A DNA stretch of 50,998 nucleotides from Fuerstiella sp. Its GTDB lineage: Bacteria; Planctomycetota; Planctomycetia; Planctomycetales; Planctomycetaceae. Position numbers and translations under genes: made by a program. Position 1 is the first letter of the stretch. Each line of letters opens with the position of its first letter. This document shows, piece after piece, positions 34,701-42,457 of the stretch. The stretch is from the NCBI GenBank assembly GCA_022843805.1, contig JALHMY010000072.1:1-50998 (forward strand). Reading direction: 5' to 3'. Below the pieces are notes generated by a model, which was not told where the DNA came from, searched no databases, and was given only the letters and a program-made list of their open reading frames with translations.

Positions 34701-35428
34701 CCCGAAAGCCAGTCACGTCGGGTCCTTGACAGGTTCGCCTCATCTCTGGCAACCCTCGGCGTAACATCAGGCTGCGGCGCGCCGTAAAGCCGTGTTTTCT
34801 GAAACAGCGCTTCGGAGTCAATGTCCCGTCGAATGACTCGCCTCACAAGCGATTCATCGGACATTGAGGGAAACCAGACGGGAAGCAGATCCGGGGCAAA
34901 GTACTGCAGTTCCACGTAAACAGCGACAAACTCGGAATACGCCGCAGTTCGTGAGGCGTGGTCAACCAGTCGCTGTTCGCTGTTCAGAACGAAATGAGCT
35001 TCGTCGAATTCCACCTGGCCGAGCGAAGCGATTCGTTCCTGAACACCGCTGCCCTTCAGTGTTGTTCTGGTCAGGCGAAAGAGCTCACGATCCACGGCTC
35101 CATGAAACAGACGACGCCAGATCAGCTGCATCAGCTCCTGCATGGGCCAGTGCTGCAGCTCTTCCTCTTCCGGCTGTGAGATGAGAAGGCAAAGATCGGG
35201 CAACTGATCAAAACTGGTCAGGCCCAGTTCATCACAATGAATCAGAGAACGAACATCACTCCCCGCGACCAGCTGAGATTCTGTATGAGGTATGGAAGTG
35301 GAAAGACGCGCATAACCATGCAGCTCGCGAATCACTCGACGAATCACCCGCGGTTCAACGAGAAACGATCCTGCATCAGCCTTTGCAAGTGCTCGTCGAA
35401 GCTCTTCAATTCGTGTCGTTGCGTCCAT
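31709..35428 (-). CDS. Giant multi-pass membrane protein, partner of the GTPase gene
   Basis: A 1239-residue protein I do not recognise. Residues 1-560 are mostly soluble and helical, with long Arg-rich stretches. A Ser/Asp/Glu-rich disordered linker spans about 580-680 (SNSDTSNSEFSTST). Membrane helices follow at about 689-707, 757-776, 783-798, 862-890, 906-925 and 930-955, with a short HGETIPRLLRPGFHSGTLPR stretch near residue 979. The last ~230 residues are soluble. It starts 84 bp downstream of the dynamin-like GTPase in the same direction, which strongly suggests that the two work together at the inner membrane, perhaps in membrane shape, division or stress. Function unknown. Confidence 0.85.
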   Translation of the reverse strand: MDATTRIEELRRALAKADAGSFLVEPRVIRRVIRELHGYARLSTSIPHTESQLVAGSDVRSLIHCDELGLTSFDQLPDLCLLISQPEEEELQHWPMQELMQLIWRRLFHGAVDRELFRLTRTTLKGSGVQERIASLGQVEFDEAHFVLNSEQRLVDHASRTAAYSEFVAVYVELQYFAPDLLPVWFPSMSDESLVRRVIRRDIDSEALFQKTRLYGAPQPDVTPRVARDEANLSRTRRDWLSGSGVVASDRVYLRQLRRRDFANERGNTAAAVICAMRAGEYATSDDKRESSRQKALQDIARLVERLRQALDFPQRDVEHWQASLWELATNSIHGFWNADKRLLYDLQKVCIDNERVTYKVDLVKWVVSRGRRPLRRPLTKVREVRMARHLASSAARLVYVRLSGIERERLATLLHDAAHLAEHQMRERMRSDLSQTLVHVGLTPDSVPEQVAFDKLIEESLDCIASRGYLTMGYLRDAVSRNDLKLPDLKHTSELFRGDHLLRADDRLDIELDGVYRRGEFYLRWLQVTSSIFFGTPSGRFATQYLIIPFGGAKVIVVGATHLLHLVTGHKSDPIKPGSEPETTAGADNLMQSQPGLSETDISAAVPVSLQLNDAEGLSAGTDFKQPPQLTSAQLGSDDAANTDGGPEGDDRAISDSSNSDTSNSEFSTSTVQPIDTQIESWVDHEISSLSLVIAIGFLLMGLIHVDRFRHWAFRRLSSLWKLTRKVVLDLPLQIIRMPVIQIIWKSRPFVRLRRWLLTPLLIAFVACRVIPELLTGEPLGWWWVGAITSLLSFALNSRLGRDAEELTAEWVANAWYHLRARVIMALLEWIIDVFKLLLQTLERFLYAVDEWLRFHSGESWLTVVVKAVLGVVWSFISFVLRIYINLLIEPTLHPLKHFPVVTVAHKMFLPFLVILAEFMLKLFRPYLGMYLAGLFTGFNIFFLPGIFGFLVWELKENWRLYSANRHPSIGSAIVGSHGETIPRLLRPGFHSGTLPRLFRRMRRLEQMPVSFRRFSLRRATRGQLEHVEEDVRRFIDRELIHLLELCSVWRGFGLRCGHIHAASNSLQIDIECDRLSDQPVQMVFQEQSGWIVASIARPGWLPFASGQQLRSLENALEGFYRKAGIDLVREQIEQNFVHSHLYDINSYGLVIWPERNFQREITVDLTRLYHLRPQPASEALSMNLAPVERGKVVFADSYTSWVIWEELWQPSDTAAGNGTSPAAASRPPVRKLLQTPR

Positions 35429-35511
35429 AAGGTTGTCCGTTCCACCGACTCTTTGCCATTCCCGGCTTCAGTTTCTTCCTGAAAATGCTGGCTCACACAG
35501 CCGCTTCAAAC

Positions 35512-37338
35512 TCAGCGTCGTCCCCCGAGAAACGGAGTGGCACCGGCCAGACGTTTCCGAAAAACACTCATCCGTTCCCGAAGGCTGATCAGCTTCTGAT
35601 GATCAAGTCCGATCTGTCGAGTTGCCATTTCAAGTGATGGAAACAGTCCATTCATCAATCGACTGTCAGCCATTGACTGTGCCAGTGAACGGATTCGTTC
35701 ATTCAGCCCGTTCCTCAGTCTCCATGTGAACGCCAGCACCAGCATAGCCGACCAGATCACGAGGAAAATGACGGCGGGCACATAAAAGTCAATTGAAAGC
35801 AGCGGCTCGGCCACCCGGTTTTGACTGATCAGAGGAGCAAGGAATGAACTCCAGAAGAAGTTGTATCCGATGCGGCCGATCAGGAAGACCACATACAGCA
35901 TCAGCAGAACCTCATAGCGAATCCGCGTCAGCCATCCGCAATGACGGGCTGCAAGTTCCTCAATCAGCTGATCAATTCCCCTGCGGGCATCCAGCAAAAA
36001 CTCGCCTTCCATCGATGCAGCCTGTCGACGAAGCTGAGTCAGATCGCGACGCTGACTGCCACCATCTGAATCATCAATTCCCGATGCATGGACATAACCT
36101 GAAATCACCATTCTGGCTTCCTGCAGCTGCTGATCACTGATTCCAAACGAGGCCAGGCGATCAAGGTTAACGTCCGCCTCCTGTTCTTCAGCACGGGACT
36201 TCAGCCAGCGCACTCCCTGGACTGCACCAATCAGCGCCATTTGCGCCGATGTTCTGGCTCGAAAAAAACTGAACGACGCAATAAAAGCACCCAGTCCGTT
36301 ATAGAAACGCAGCACGGTGGAAAACGGACTGAACCCCCACATATCCGTCACTGCACTTAACAGTCGTCTTTCCCATAGATTTCGATTCAGCAGCAGTTCG
36401 TCCCGCAACTGCCCCGTCAGCGTTTCCCGCATCCGGATTCGCTGCTGCTCAAGAGCATTCTGCAGCGTTTCGACAGACGGCATCGCGGCAACATAGTCCT
36501 GATGACATACTGTGAGCGCTTCTTCCAGCAGGTCTGCAAGGTTGGCACGCCGGATAGCCACGCGACGGGATGCACCCAGCTGACTTGTCAGCATCTCAAG
36601 CAGTCGACCAAAGTCTCCACTGGGACGATGGCCTTCCTGCTGTTCACGAAAAGCGCGCTGCGAATCCACAAAAAACAGTTCGGGAACCTGCCATCCTGCC
36701 GACAGGCAGCGTTTCCAGTCATCGCGAATGTCGGAATCGACATCGGCATGTGTCTGAACAAACAGCAGCCGACATCCTCCAGCGACGTCCGACAACTCAT
36801 CCACCACCCGAGCGCTACGATACTTCTGCTGGGTTGATGTATAAATCAGCACATCACAATGAGGAACAATCGACCTTAGCAATGCAAGATTGCTGCCGGA
36901 GTTCGCCGTCTCGCTGGTGTCCGGATCCGGACAGTCGATCAGTACAATGTCCTTCAGCACCGGCGCATCCACGACCCGCAGCTGGAACTGTTTCAGGTCC
37001 AGTCCCAGAGCACTGGGTTCCAGATCAGGGTGAATCAGCAGAATTGGCGTCTTTGTTGTGGGACGCTGGCGACCAGCCGCAGTCACATCCTGGCCCACGA
37101 GCGCATTGACAAGTGTGCTTTTCCCCGTGCCAGTCCCGCCGAAAGTCGCGACAATCAGCGGGGCTTCCAGTCGGATTCGCACGGATTTCACTCGATCCAC
37201 GATACGAGTTACCAGCGCACGTGCCGCCCGGGCTGTATCCCAGTCCGGACAATCAGCAACCCAGCGGTGAACCCGATCCAGCAGATCGTCGATCTCGGCC
37301 AATACAGCCAGTTGTTCGAGTTCCGGGGTCGCTGACAT
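35512..37338 (-). CDS. Dynamin-like/YfjP-type GTPase with two C-terminal membrane helices
   Basis: 608 residues from the ATG at 37338 (a longer frame to 37416 lacks a better start). G1 GGTGTGKST (67-75), G2 Thr in PTTKTP (93-98), G3 DCPD (135-138) and G4 THAD (196-199). GTPase domains in bacterial dynamin-like proteins have this order. A long helical region follows, with a hydrophobic patch FYNGLGAFIASFSFF, then two membrane helices at about 477-503 and 518-538, then a helical tail. The C-terminal placement of the helices resembles dynamin-like proteins more than translation GTPases. First gene of a two-gene unit with the giant membrane protein. Likely hydrolyses GTP to remodel or tether membrane; unproven. 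Confidence 0.88.
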   Translation of the reverse strand: MSATPELEQLAVLAEIDDLLDRVHRWVADCPDWDTARAARALVTRIVDRVKSVRIRLEAPLIVATFGGTGTGKSTLVNALVGQDVTAAGRQRPTTKTPILLIHPDLEPSALGLDLKQFQLRVVDAPVLKDIVLIDCPDPDTSETANSGSNLALLRSIVPHCDVLIYTSTQQKYRSARVVDELSDVAGGCRLLFVQTHADVDSDIRDDWKRCLSAGWQVPELFFVDSQRAFREQQEGHRPSGDFGRLLEMLTSQLGASRRVAIRRANLADLLEEALTVCHQDYVAAMPSVETLQNALEQQRIRMRETLTGQLRDELLLNRNLWERRLLSAVTDMWGFSPFSTVLRFYNGLGAFIASFSFFRARTSAQMALIGAVQGVRWLKSRAEEQEADVNLDRLASFGISDQQLQEARMVISGYVHASGIDDSDGGSQRRDLTQLRRQAASMEGEFLLDARRGIDQLIEELAARHCGWLTRIRYEVLLMLYVVFLIGRIGYNFFWSSFLAPLISQNRVAEPLLSIDFYVPAVIFLVIWSAMLVLAFTWRLRNGLNERIRSLAQSMADSRLMNGLFPSLEMATRQIGLDHQKLISLRERMSVFRKRLAGATPFLGGRR

Positions 37339-37440
37339 CAGATGGCAGTCTCTTTCGTTGTGAAATCGGTGACGGTCGTTGCGGATTCTCTCTGCAGCAT
37401 ATTTTCTCTGCAGCAATTATCGTCACGAAACCATCGAAAT

Positions 37441-38514
37441 TCACGAATTCAGGCCGGCAACGACCAGATCTCCCATCTGTGTTGTGCCAATGGAAGGCCC
37501 GCCCCCTGCAATATCTTTCGTCCGATGGCCGGCTTTCAATACTCGACTGACTGTGTCTTCAATGGCCTTCGCCTCGGTTTCAAGATTCAGAGACTGTCGC
37601 AGTAACATGGCGGCCGCGAGAATAGTTGCCAGCGGATTGGCCAGATTTTTTCCAACCAGATCCGGTGCAGATCCATGGATCGGCTCAAAAAGTCCCGGAC
37701 CGGTTGAACCAATCGATGCGGACGGCAAAAGTCCCAGAGAACCCGGAAGCATGGAGGCTTCATCCGTCAGAATGTCGCCAAACAGGTTTCCAGTAACCAC
37801 AACGTCAAAGTCGCGAGGCCGCGAGATCAGGTGCATGGCCATGGCGTCGACCAGTACAACATTGTACTCCAGATCCGGAAATTCAGTCTTCACAACACGT
37901 TCTGCAACCTGCCGCCAAAGCCTCGATACTTCAAGTACATTGGCTTTGTCCACCGAGGTCAGCTTCCCGCGTCGCTTTCGAGCTGCCTCTGCGGCGACTC
38001 GTACGACTCGTTCAATTTCTCCCGTGGAATAAATCATGACGTTCCATGCTTCTTCACCGGACGCATGAGGCTTTCGGCCGGATTCACCAAAGTAGATTCC
38101 GCCAGTCAGCTCTCTGACAAACAGGATATCTGTCCCCTGTACGATTTCGCGGCGCAGGGGTGATGCATCCAGAAGTTCATCCCAGGTTTTCGTTGGACGG
38201 AGATTGGCGAACAGCCCCAGTTCGCGCCGAATACGCAGCAAACCAGCTTCCGGGCGAGTCTTTGCCGACGGATCGTCCCATTTTGGTCCCCCAACTGCCC
38301 CAAGCAGAACAGCGTGTGAATTTCGGCAGGCCTCAAGGGTCTCATCCGGCAGCGGATTTCCGCAGGAATCAATCGCGTTTCCTCCAATGGGATACTCGGG
38401 CAGCTCAAACTTATGGCCAAATCGAGCAGCGATCGCCTCCAGCACTCGGCGAGCCTGCTTGACGACTTCAGGTCCAATCCCATCTCCAGGCAACAACACG
38501 ATCGTCGCATTCAT
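37441..38514 (-). CDS. leuB: 3-isopropylmalate dehydrogenase
   Basis: About 357 residues from the ATG at 38514 (a TTG 10 codons further upstream is possible). It catalyses NAD-dependent oxidation and decarboxylation of 3-isopropylmalate in leucine biosynthesis. Signatures: VLLPGDGIGPEVVKQARRVL, RPEAGLLRIRRELGLFANLR, VDAMAMHLISRPRDFDVVVT and GNLFGDILTDEASMLPGSLG. Length matches the family. No other leu genes lie adjacent. Downstream of the GTPase unit by about 100 bp, but probably transcribed separately. Confidence 0.96.
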   Translation of the reverse strand: MNATIVLLPGDGIGPEVVKQARRVLEAIAARFGHKFELPEYPIGGNAIDSCGNPLPDETLEACRNSHAVLLGAVGGPKWDDPSAKTRPEAGLLRIRRELGLFANLRPTKTWDELLDASPLRREIVQGTDILFVRELTGGIYFGESGRKPHASGEEAWNVMIYSTGEIERVVRVAAEAARKRRGKLTSVDKANVLEVSRLWRQVAERVVKTEFPDLEYNVVLVDAMAMHLISRPRDFDVVVTGNLFGDILTDEASMLPGSLGLLPSASIGSTGPGLFEPIHGSAPDLVGKNLANPLATILAAAMLLRQSLNLETEAKAIEDTVSRVLKAGHRTKDIAGGGPSIGTTQMGDLVVAGLNS

Positions 38515-39038
38515 CGATTCTGAGGCTCCGGTTCTGTCAGGCAAAAAGAGACATCAATACGAAAGCATCACGGCAGTACATTCTGACCGTGAGGCGATGT
38601 TCAGGCCATGAAGTCCGACGGGAATCATGCCTTGCACCCAAAACTGTTGCACAGGTTAAGGAGACGCCTCCAGGATGCAACCAACCCGACAAACTGGCCA
38701 GTCGGATTGAGCCCAAATTCTCGTGGATTCGCAGGAATTCGCTTCCGTTTGCAAAAAATTCTCTGATTCCTGAACGAAACGCAACGGTGAATTCCACTAT
38801 TACTGAAAACCGTTTGCTGAGATCAGAAAATCAAAAGACGGCTAGTGCTCCGTCAAGACAAAGAGTTCGGGTTGAATGTAGTGGATCTTGCCAAAGATCC
38901 CATCGCTACAGGACCTTTGGTAGCAAGGTCCTCTACCCGAAATTCAAAGCTTGACAGAGCACTCGTTTCCGGATTCCCTGAGTTTTCCCTTTCCTGGCAG
39001 ACATCTTTTCTGCTGCCAGTCAGTTTAAGGATGCCCCC
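38515..39038. other. Intergenic region containing a palindromic repeat
   Basis: 524 bp between leuB (minus) and the next plus-strand gene. It holds the palindromic repeat at 38843-38964. AAGGA at 39027-39031, 7 bases before the ATG at 39039, is a good ribosome binding site. The rest has no gene I can support. Confidence 0.5.
38843..38964. repeat. 122-bp imperfect palindromic repeat
   Basis: The ends are AGTGCTCCGTCAAG on the left and, inverted, AGTGCTCTGTCAAG on the right, 13 of 14 bases. The arms continue to pair: TTCGGGT, then AGTGGATCTTGCC against AGAGGACCTTGCTACC, with the centre around AAAGATCCC/AAAGGTCC. It looks like a small non-autonomous or REP-like element. It is unlike the ~100-bp family. 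Confidence 0.75.
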
Positions 39039-41438
39039 ATGCGACTGACATTGCGAACACTTTTGGCGTATCTCGACGATCGTCTTCCGCCTGCAAACGC
39101 TCGGGAAATTGGTCAAAAAATCTCAAAGAGTCCGTTTGCGACGGAATTAACTGAGCGAATTCGCGATGTGGTTCGAAAACGGCGACTGGCAGCTCCTGAA
39201 AAACCGGCTCCCGTAATTGATGCAAATCTGGTGGCTGAGTATCTGGATGATCAGCTGACTCCGGAACTGGTCGCCAGAATTGAGCGGGAGATTCTGCAGT
39301 CGGATACGGCACTGGCCGAGGTCGCTGCGACTCACGAAATTTTGGGATTGCTGCGAGACCCGGTGGCTCTGGAACCTCGCCTTCGCGATCGACTTTATGC
39401 TCTGGATCCGTCCGGAAAACTTGATGTTGTCCAGACATTATCCGGCAGCTCGCCGCACTCGCCAGTACCGGCTGCTTCAAATGCTGCTCCGGAATGGAAA
39501 CCACTGGCAACAAGACCCGCATCGTCTCGCCGCGTTCCTGTAATCATTGTGGCTGTTCTGGCTCTCGTCTGGCTCGCCGTACTCTTCACCGATTCCAGCC
39601 TGTTCACCGACAGTTCACCCGATTTGGTCGCCTCACGGGATGCCGGAGTACCCCAGGCTGATGGCAGCCCTGATGGAAAAGATGCTCCAGATATCGGAGC
39701 TGGACAGGAGAATAAATCCTCGCCCGATAACGGCATTCCGGATAGTGGTGTTGAGACTTCGGATGCCGGGAAGAAGGCCGCAGACAATTCTCAAACTGCT
39801 GCTGTCGCTTCCACAACTAAGGACGCTGCGAAAGGCAGGAACGAGTCAGCAGCGGGCAACGTCGACGCAGCGTCTGCCTCACTGCCTGCCAGTGATTCAG
39901 GCCTTCCTGCAGATTCCGAAAAAATGAAGAGCACACCTCCCGTTGTAGTCGCTGGAACTGATGATGCGACCGGCGACGACACGGCTGCCACGACGAATCC
40001 CGAATCTGCCAGTCCACCTCCGCAGTCAGCTGTCAACAACAATACGACCGCTCCGTCGGCAGCCGGGGATGTTGTCGCCGGAAAAGGCGATTTGCCCGCC
40101 GATACACCGCCAGCGGATGAAGATCTGTCTGTTTATCCGTTGTATCTGACTGATGAATTTCAGATGTCGCTCGTTCTGAACGAGAAGAAGTCAGAGTGGG
40201 TTCGAGCGGTTACACTGGTCGGCAATCGCCTGCCCGCGGATCAGCTTAGACTCAGAGACTGGCGTGGCACGCTGCAATCCGGATGGATAGGAGTCGCCCC
40301 GCCATGGCAGACTCAGATTGTGGTCAGCGGCAGCGGATGGCGTTGCATGCTGACCGGCCCGACCATAGCCCAGGTGATGAACCGCAGGGCAAGCGGTCTC
40401 TGGATATCTGAAGGTCGAGCGATCGTATCGAGGGACACGGCCGCCGACATTCCTGATGACGCTCCCATCACCTTTCAACTGCAGACCGGACTGTCAAATA
40501 CGCCTCTTGTCCTGATGACGAGTGACACGCAGCTGGCCGTCGAAGTCTTCCCGGAACCTGTCAGAGGCCTGCCGGCATCTGCACCAGCCGCACCTCTGCC
40601 ACCGGAACCAGCCGGGGAAAACATTGATGCCGGAGCCGATGCAGCTGATGCAGTACCCCATTCCGAAAGTCCAAAGTTTACCGACACTGATTTTTCGGTT
40701 CGGCTTTATGTTGTGCAGGGTCGCGTTCAAATTCCAGGTAAACAGGGTGAAAATCCGTCAGAGCTTTTGAAAGCTCAGGGACTGTCGTGGAAAGTGTTGT
40801 CCACGGGCGAAATTACCAGCGTGGCGATTGTTGCGGCGAGCCCACAAAATGCTCTGCCGGAGTGGATCTTTCGCGCGAATGCGGCGCCTATCCCGGAACA
40901 GAATGCCATCATGGCGAATGTCTCGTCTGTCTTTGCCGCCGACGATAATCTGACCCGATCTATTCTGCAGTTGTCAAAAGATCGAAACCCTCAGGCAGGT
41001 GTGCTGGCTGTCAATGTGGCAACTCTGATCCGCGATGTGGAAACTCTCAGTACCACTCTTATGGAATCGAGTGAAGAAATTGTCCGCCAGGCCTGCATTG
41101 ATGGCCTTGCCCAAATCGCCGCACAATCGCCGTCAGGCCTCGAAATGCTTCAAAACGCATTAGAGACTCGACTGCCAATGAACGAAGTTCCCGTCTATAT
41201 GGATCTGATCGTTGGACTCAGTGAAGAGGATGCCAGAAATCCCGGCGTCTGTCAGGAACTTCTGGCCCTGCTTTCTCATGATCGACCAGCAACGCGACAA
41301 CTCGCGTTCTACCGCATGCAGCAATTTACGGGCGATCGGTTCGGCTATTCCGTTGATGCAGACCCTGGGCGTCGGCGGGAAGCCGTCAGACGCTGGCAGC
41401 GATACATCGAACGCAACGACGGTAAACTGCTTCCCTGA
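39039..41438 (+). CDS. Large single-pass membrane protein with an anti-sigma-like N-terminus
   Basis: A 799-residue protein. The cytoplasmic N-terminus has two similar helical units, LLAYLDDRLPPANAREIGQK (about 8-27) and VAEYLDDQLTPELVARIERE (about 65-84), resembling the YLDG/YLDD helix of zinc-finger anti-sigma factors but without HxxxCxxC. One membrane helix lies at 166-184. A long Ala/Ser/Asp-rich linker to about residue 350 follows, then a strand-rich domain and a helical C-terminal ~150 residues with HEAT-like repeats (VRQACIDGLAQIAAQSPSGL). Good AAGGA site 7 bases upstream. Planctomycete-type protein of unknown function; may sense envelope state. Confidence 0.78.
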   Translation: MRLTLRTLLAYLDDRLPPANAREIGQKISKSPFATELTERIRDVVRKRRLAAPEKPAPVIDANLVAEYLDDQLTPELVARIEREILQSDTALAEVAATHEILGLLRDPVALEPRLRDRLYALDPSGKLDVVQTLSGSSPHSPVPAASNAAPEWKPLATRPASSRRVPVIIVAVLALVWLAVLFTDSSLFTDSSPDLVASRDAGVPQADGSPDGKDAPDIGAGQENKSSPDNGIPDSGVETSDAGKKAADNSQTAAVASTTKDAAKGRNESAAGNVDAASASLPASDSGLPADSEKMKSTPPVVVAGTDDATGDDTAATTNPESASPPPQSAVNNNTTAPSAAGDVVAGKGDLPADTPPADEDLSVYPLYLTDEFQMSLVLNEKKSEWVRAVTLVGNRLPADQLRLRDWRGTLQSGWIGVAPPWQTQIVVSGSGWRCMLTGPTIAQVMNRRASGLWISEGRAIVSRDTAADIPDDAPITFQLQTGLSNTPLVLMTSDTQLAVEVFPEPVRGLPASAPAAPLPPEPAGENIDAGADAADAVPHSESPKFTDTDFSVRLYVVQGRVQIPGKQGENPSELLKAQGLSWKVLSTGEITSVAIVAASPQNALPEWIFRANAAPIPEQNAIMANVSSVFAADDNLTRSILQLSKDRNPQAGVLAVNVATLIRDVETLSTTLMESSEEIVRQACIDGLAQIAAQSPSGLEMLQNALETRLPMNEVPVYMDLIVGLSEEDARNPGVCQELLALLSHDRPATRQLAFYRMQQFTGDRFGYSVDADPGRRREAVRRWQRYIERNDGKLLP

Positions 41439-41501
41439 CGTTGTCCTTCGCAGCCTGACGTTGTTCCCCGCTGAGCATACGGAGAGCAACATGGCAACGT
41501 T

Positions 41502-41864
41502 TTACCGCAACTCATCCTTCCGGAGATCTGTGCGACCTATATACACGGCCGTCAGAAGCAGGCCAATCCCAACTGCATGCATGACAGTGGATACCAGTCC
41601 TACTGCGGAAATTGTCCACATAATAGCAGTTTGCTGATCTCTCGAGTCGTTTAGGGATTCAATCAGGTATTGAATGACGTAAGACTGGGCGATGAGTTTG
41701 CCAAGAAGAAGCACGTTCGACATCAGCACGAGCATGCTTGGTCCGGAATAGCGTTTCCAGAACATCAAGGCCAAAACGATGCCTGCCAGATACACGAGAA
41801 CAAGCAGTAATGTCCCTGCCTGGTTTGCAATAGACTGCCCCAAATCGTCGGTCATCGGCTGCAT
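41502..41864 (-). CDS. Small multi-pass membrane protein
   Basis: A 120-residue protein; the first Met (41864) or the fourth residue's Met (41855) may be the start. Three or four membrane helices: about 17-35 (GTLLLVLVYLAGIVLALMFW), 44-68, 82-110. The short loop ESLNDSRDQQT between them is charged, and the C-terminus is RTDLRKDELR. No family recognised. Convergent with the gene ending at 41438. Confidence 0.65.
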   Translation of the reverse strand: MQPMTDDLGQSIANQAGTLLLVLVYLAGIVLALMFWKRYSGPSMLVLMSNVLLLGKLIAQSYVIQYLIESLNDSRDQQTAIMWTISAVGLVSTVMHAVGIGLLLTAVYIGRTDLRKDELR

Positions 41865-42457
41865 TCGGATATCTACCCTTCAAGACCCTTAAAGATGTTG
41901 AAAAAACAAAAAACCAATCATTTTCACTTCGTGCAGGCTCAAATGTCGGATCACCAAATTCAGATGGAAGCTGCGATTCAATACTGTAAGTGTGTAGGTA
42001 AACAAGTGATTGGGAGTGTTCACGATAACCGTACTACGATTGGCTGGCAAGCCTGCTGATGGAGCGACAATCGTTCATAAGACCTCTGTTCGTTCCGATC
42101 CCGTCAATATTTGAGCGATTCCGCGATTTTCGCATCTCCCTAAACGTGGGCAGATTGTCTTGGGATCACTTTGGGACTCAGAGATTCTGGCTGGGGCTCT
42201 GATTGGAACGGGGGGTAGTCGAAGGATGATGCCGAATTTTATGAATCGGAAATGCGGGTGGACCAGAAAAGTTCTTAATGGTCAACAACCTTATCGACTA
42301 CATGTCGCACCCGGATTCGGTTCGAGCGATGTTTTCGTTTTCCAGCGCTGGTCCGATCCCCTCACGCTTGCCTGTGCCACGAAGTTGTTCAAGATGCAGT
42401 CATTCGTTCTGCTGTGTCGACGGATTGCTTCATGCCTCCCACTGGAACCATGCCTCC
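41865..42457. other. Long intergenic region upstream of the DUF885 gene
   Basis: About 590 bp without a supportable gene. Some open frames cross it, but they lack protein-like composition. It should hold promoters for the minus-strand small membrane protein and the plus-strand DUF885 gene. I see no clear hairpins or repeats. Confidence 0.4.

Noticed and set aside
37379..38032. 217-residue frame on the plus strand
   Set aside because: Antisense of leuB; all signature motifs are on the minus strand.
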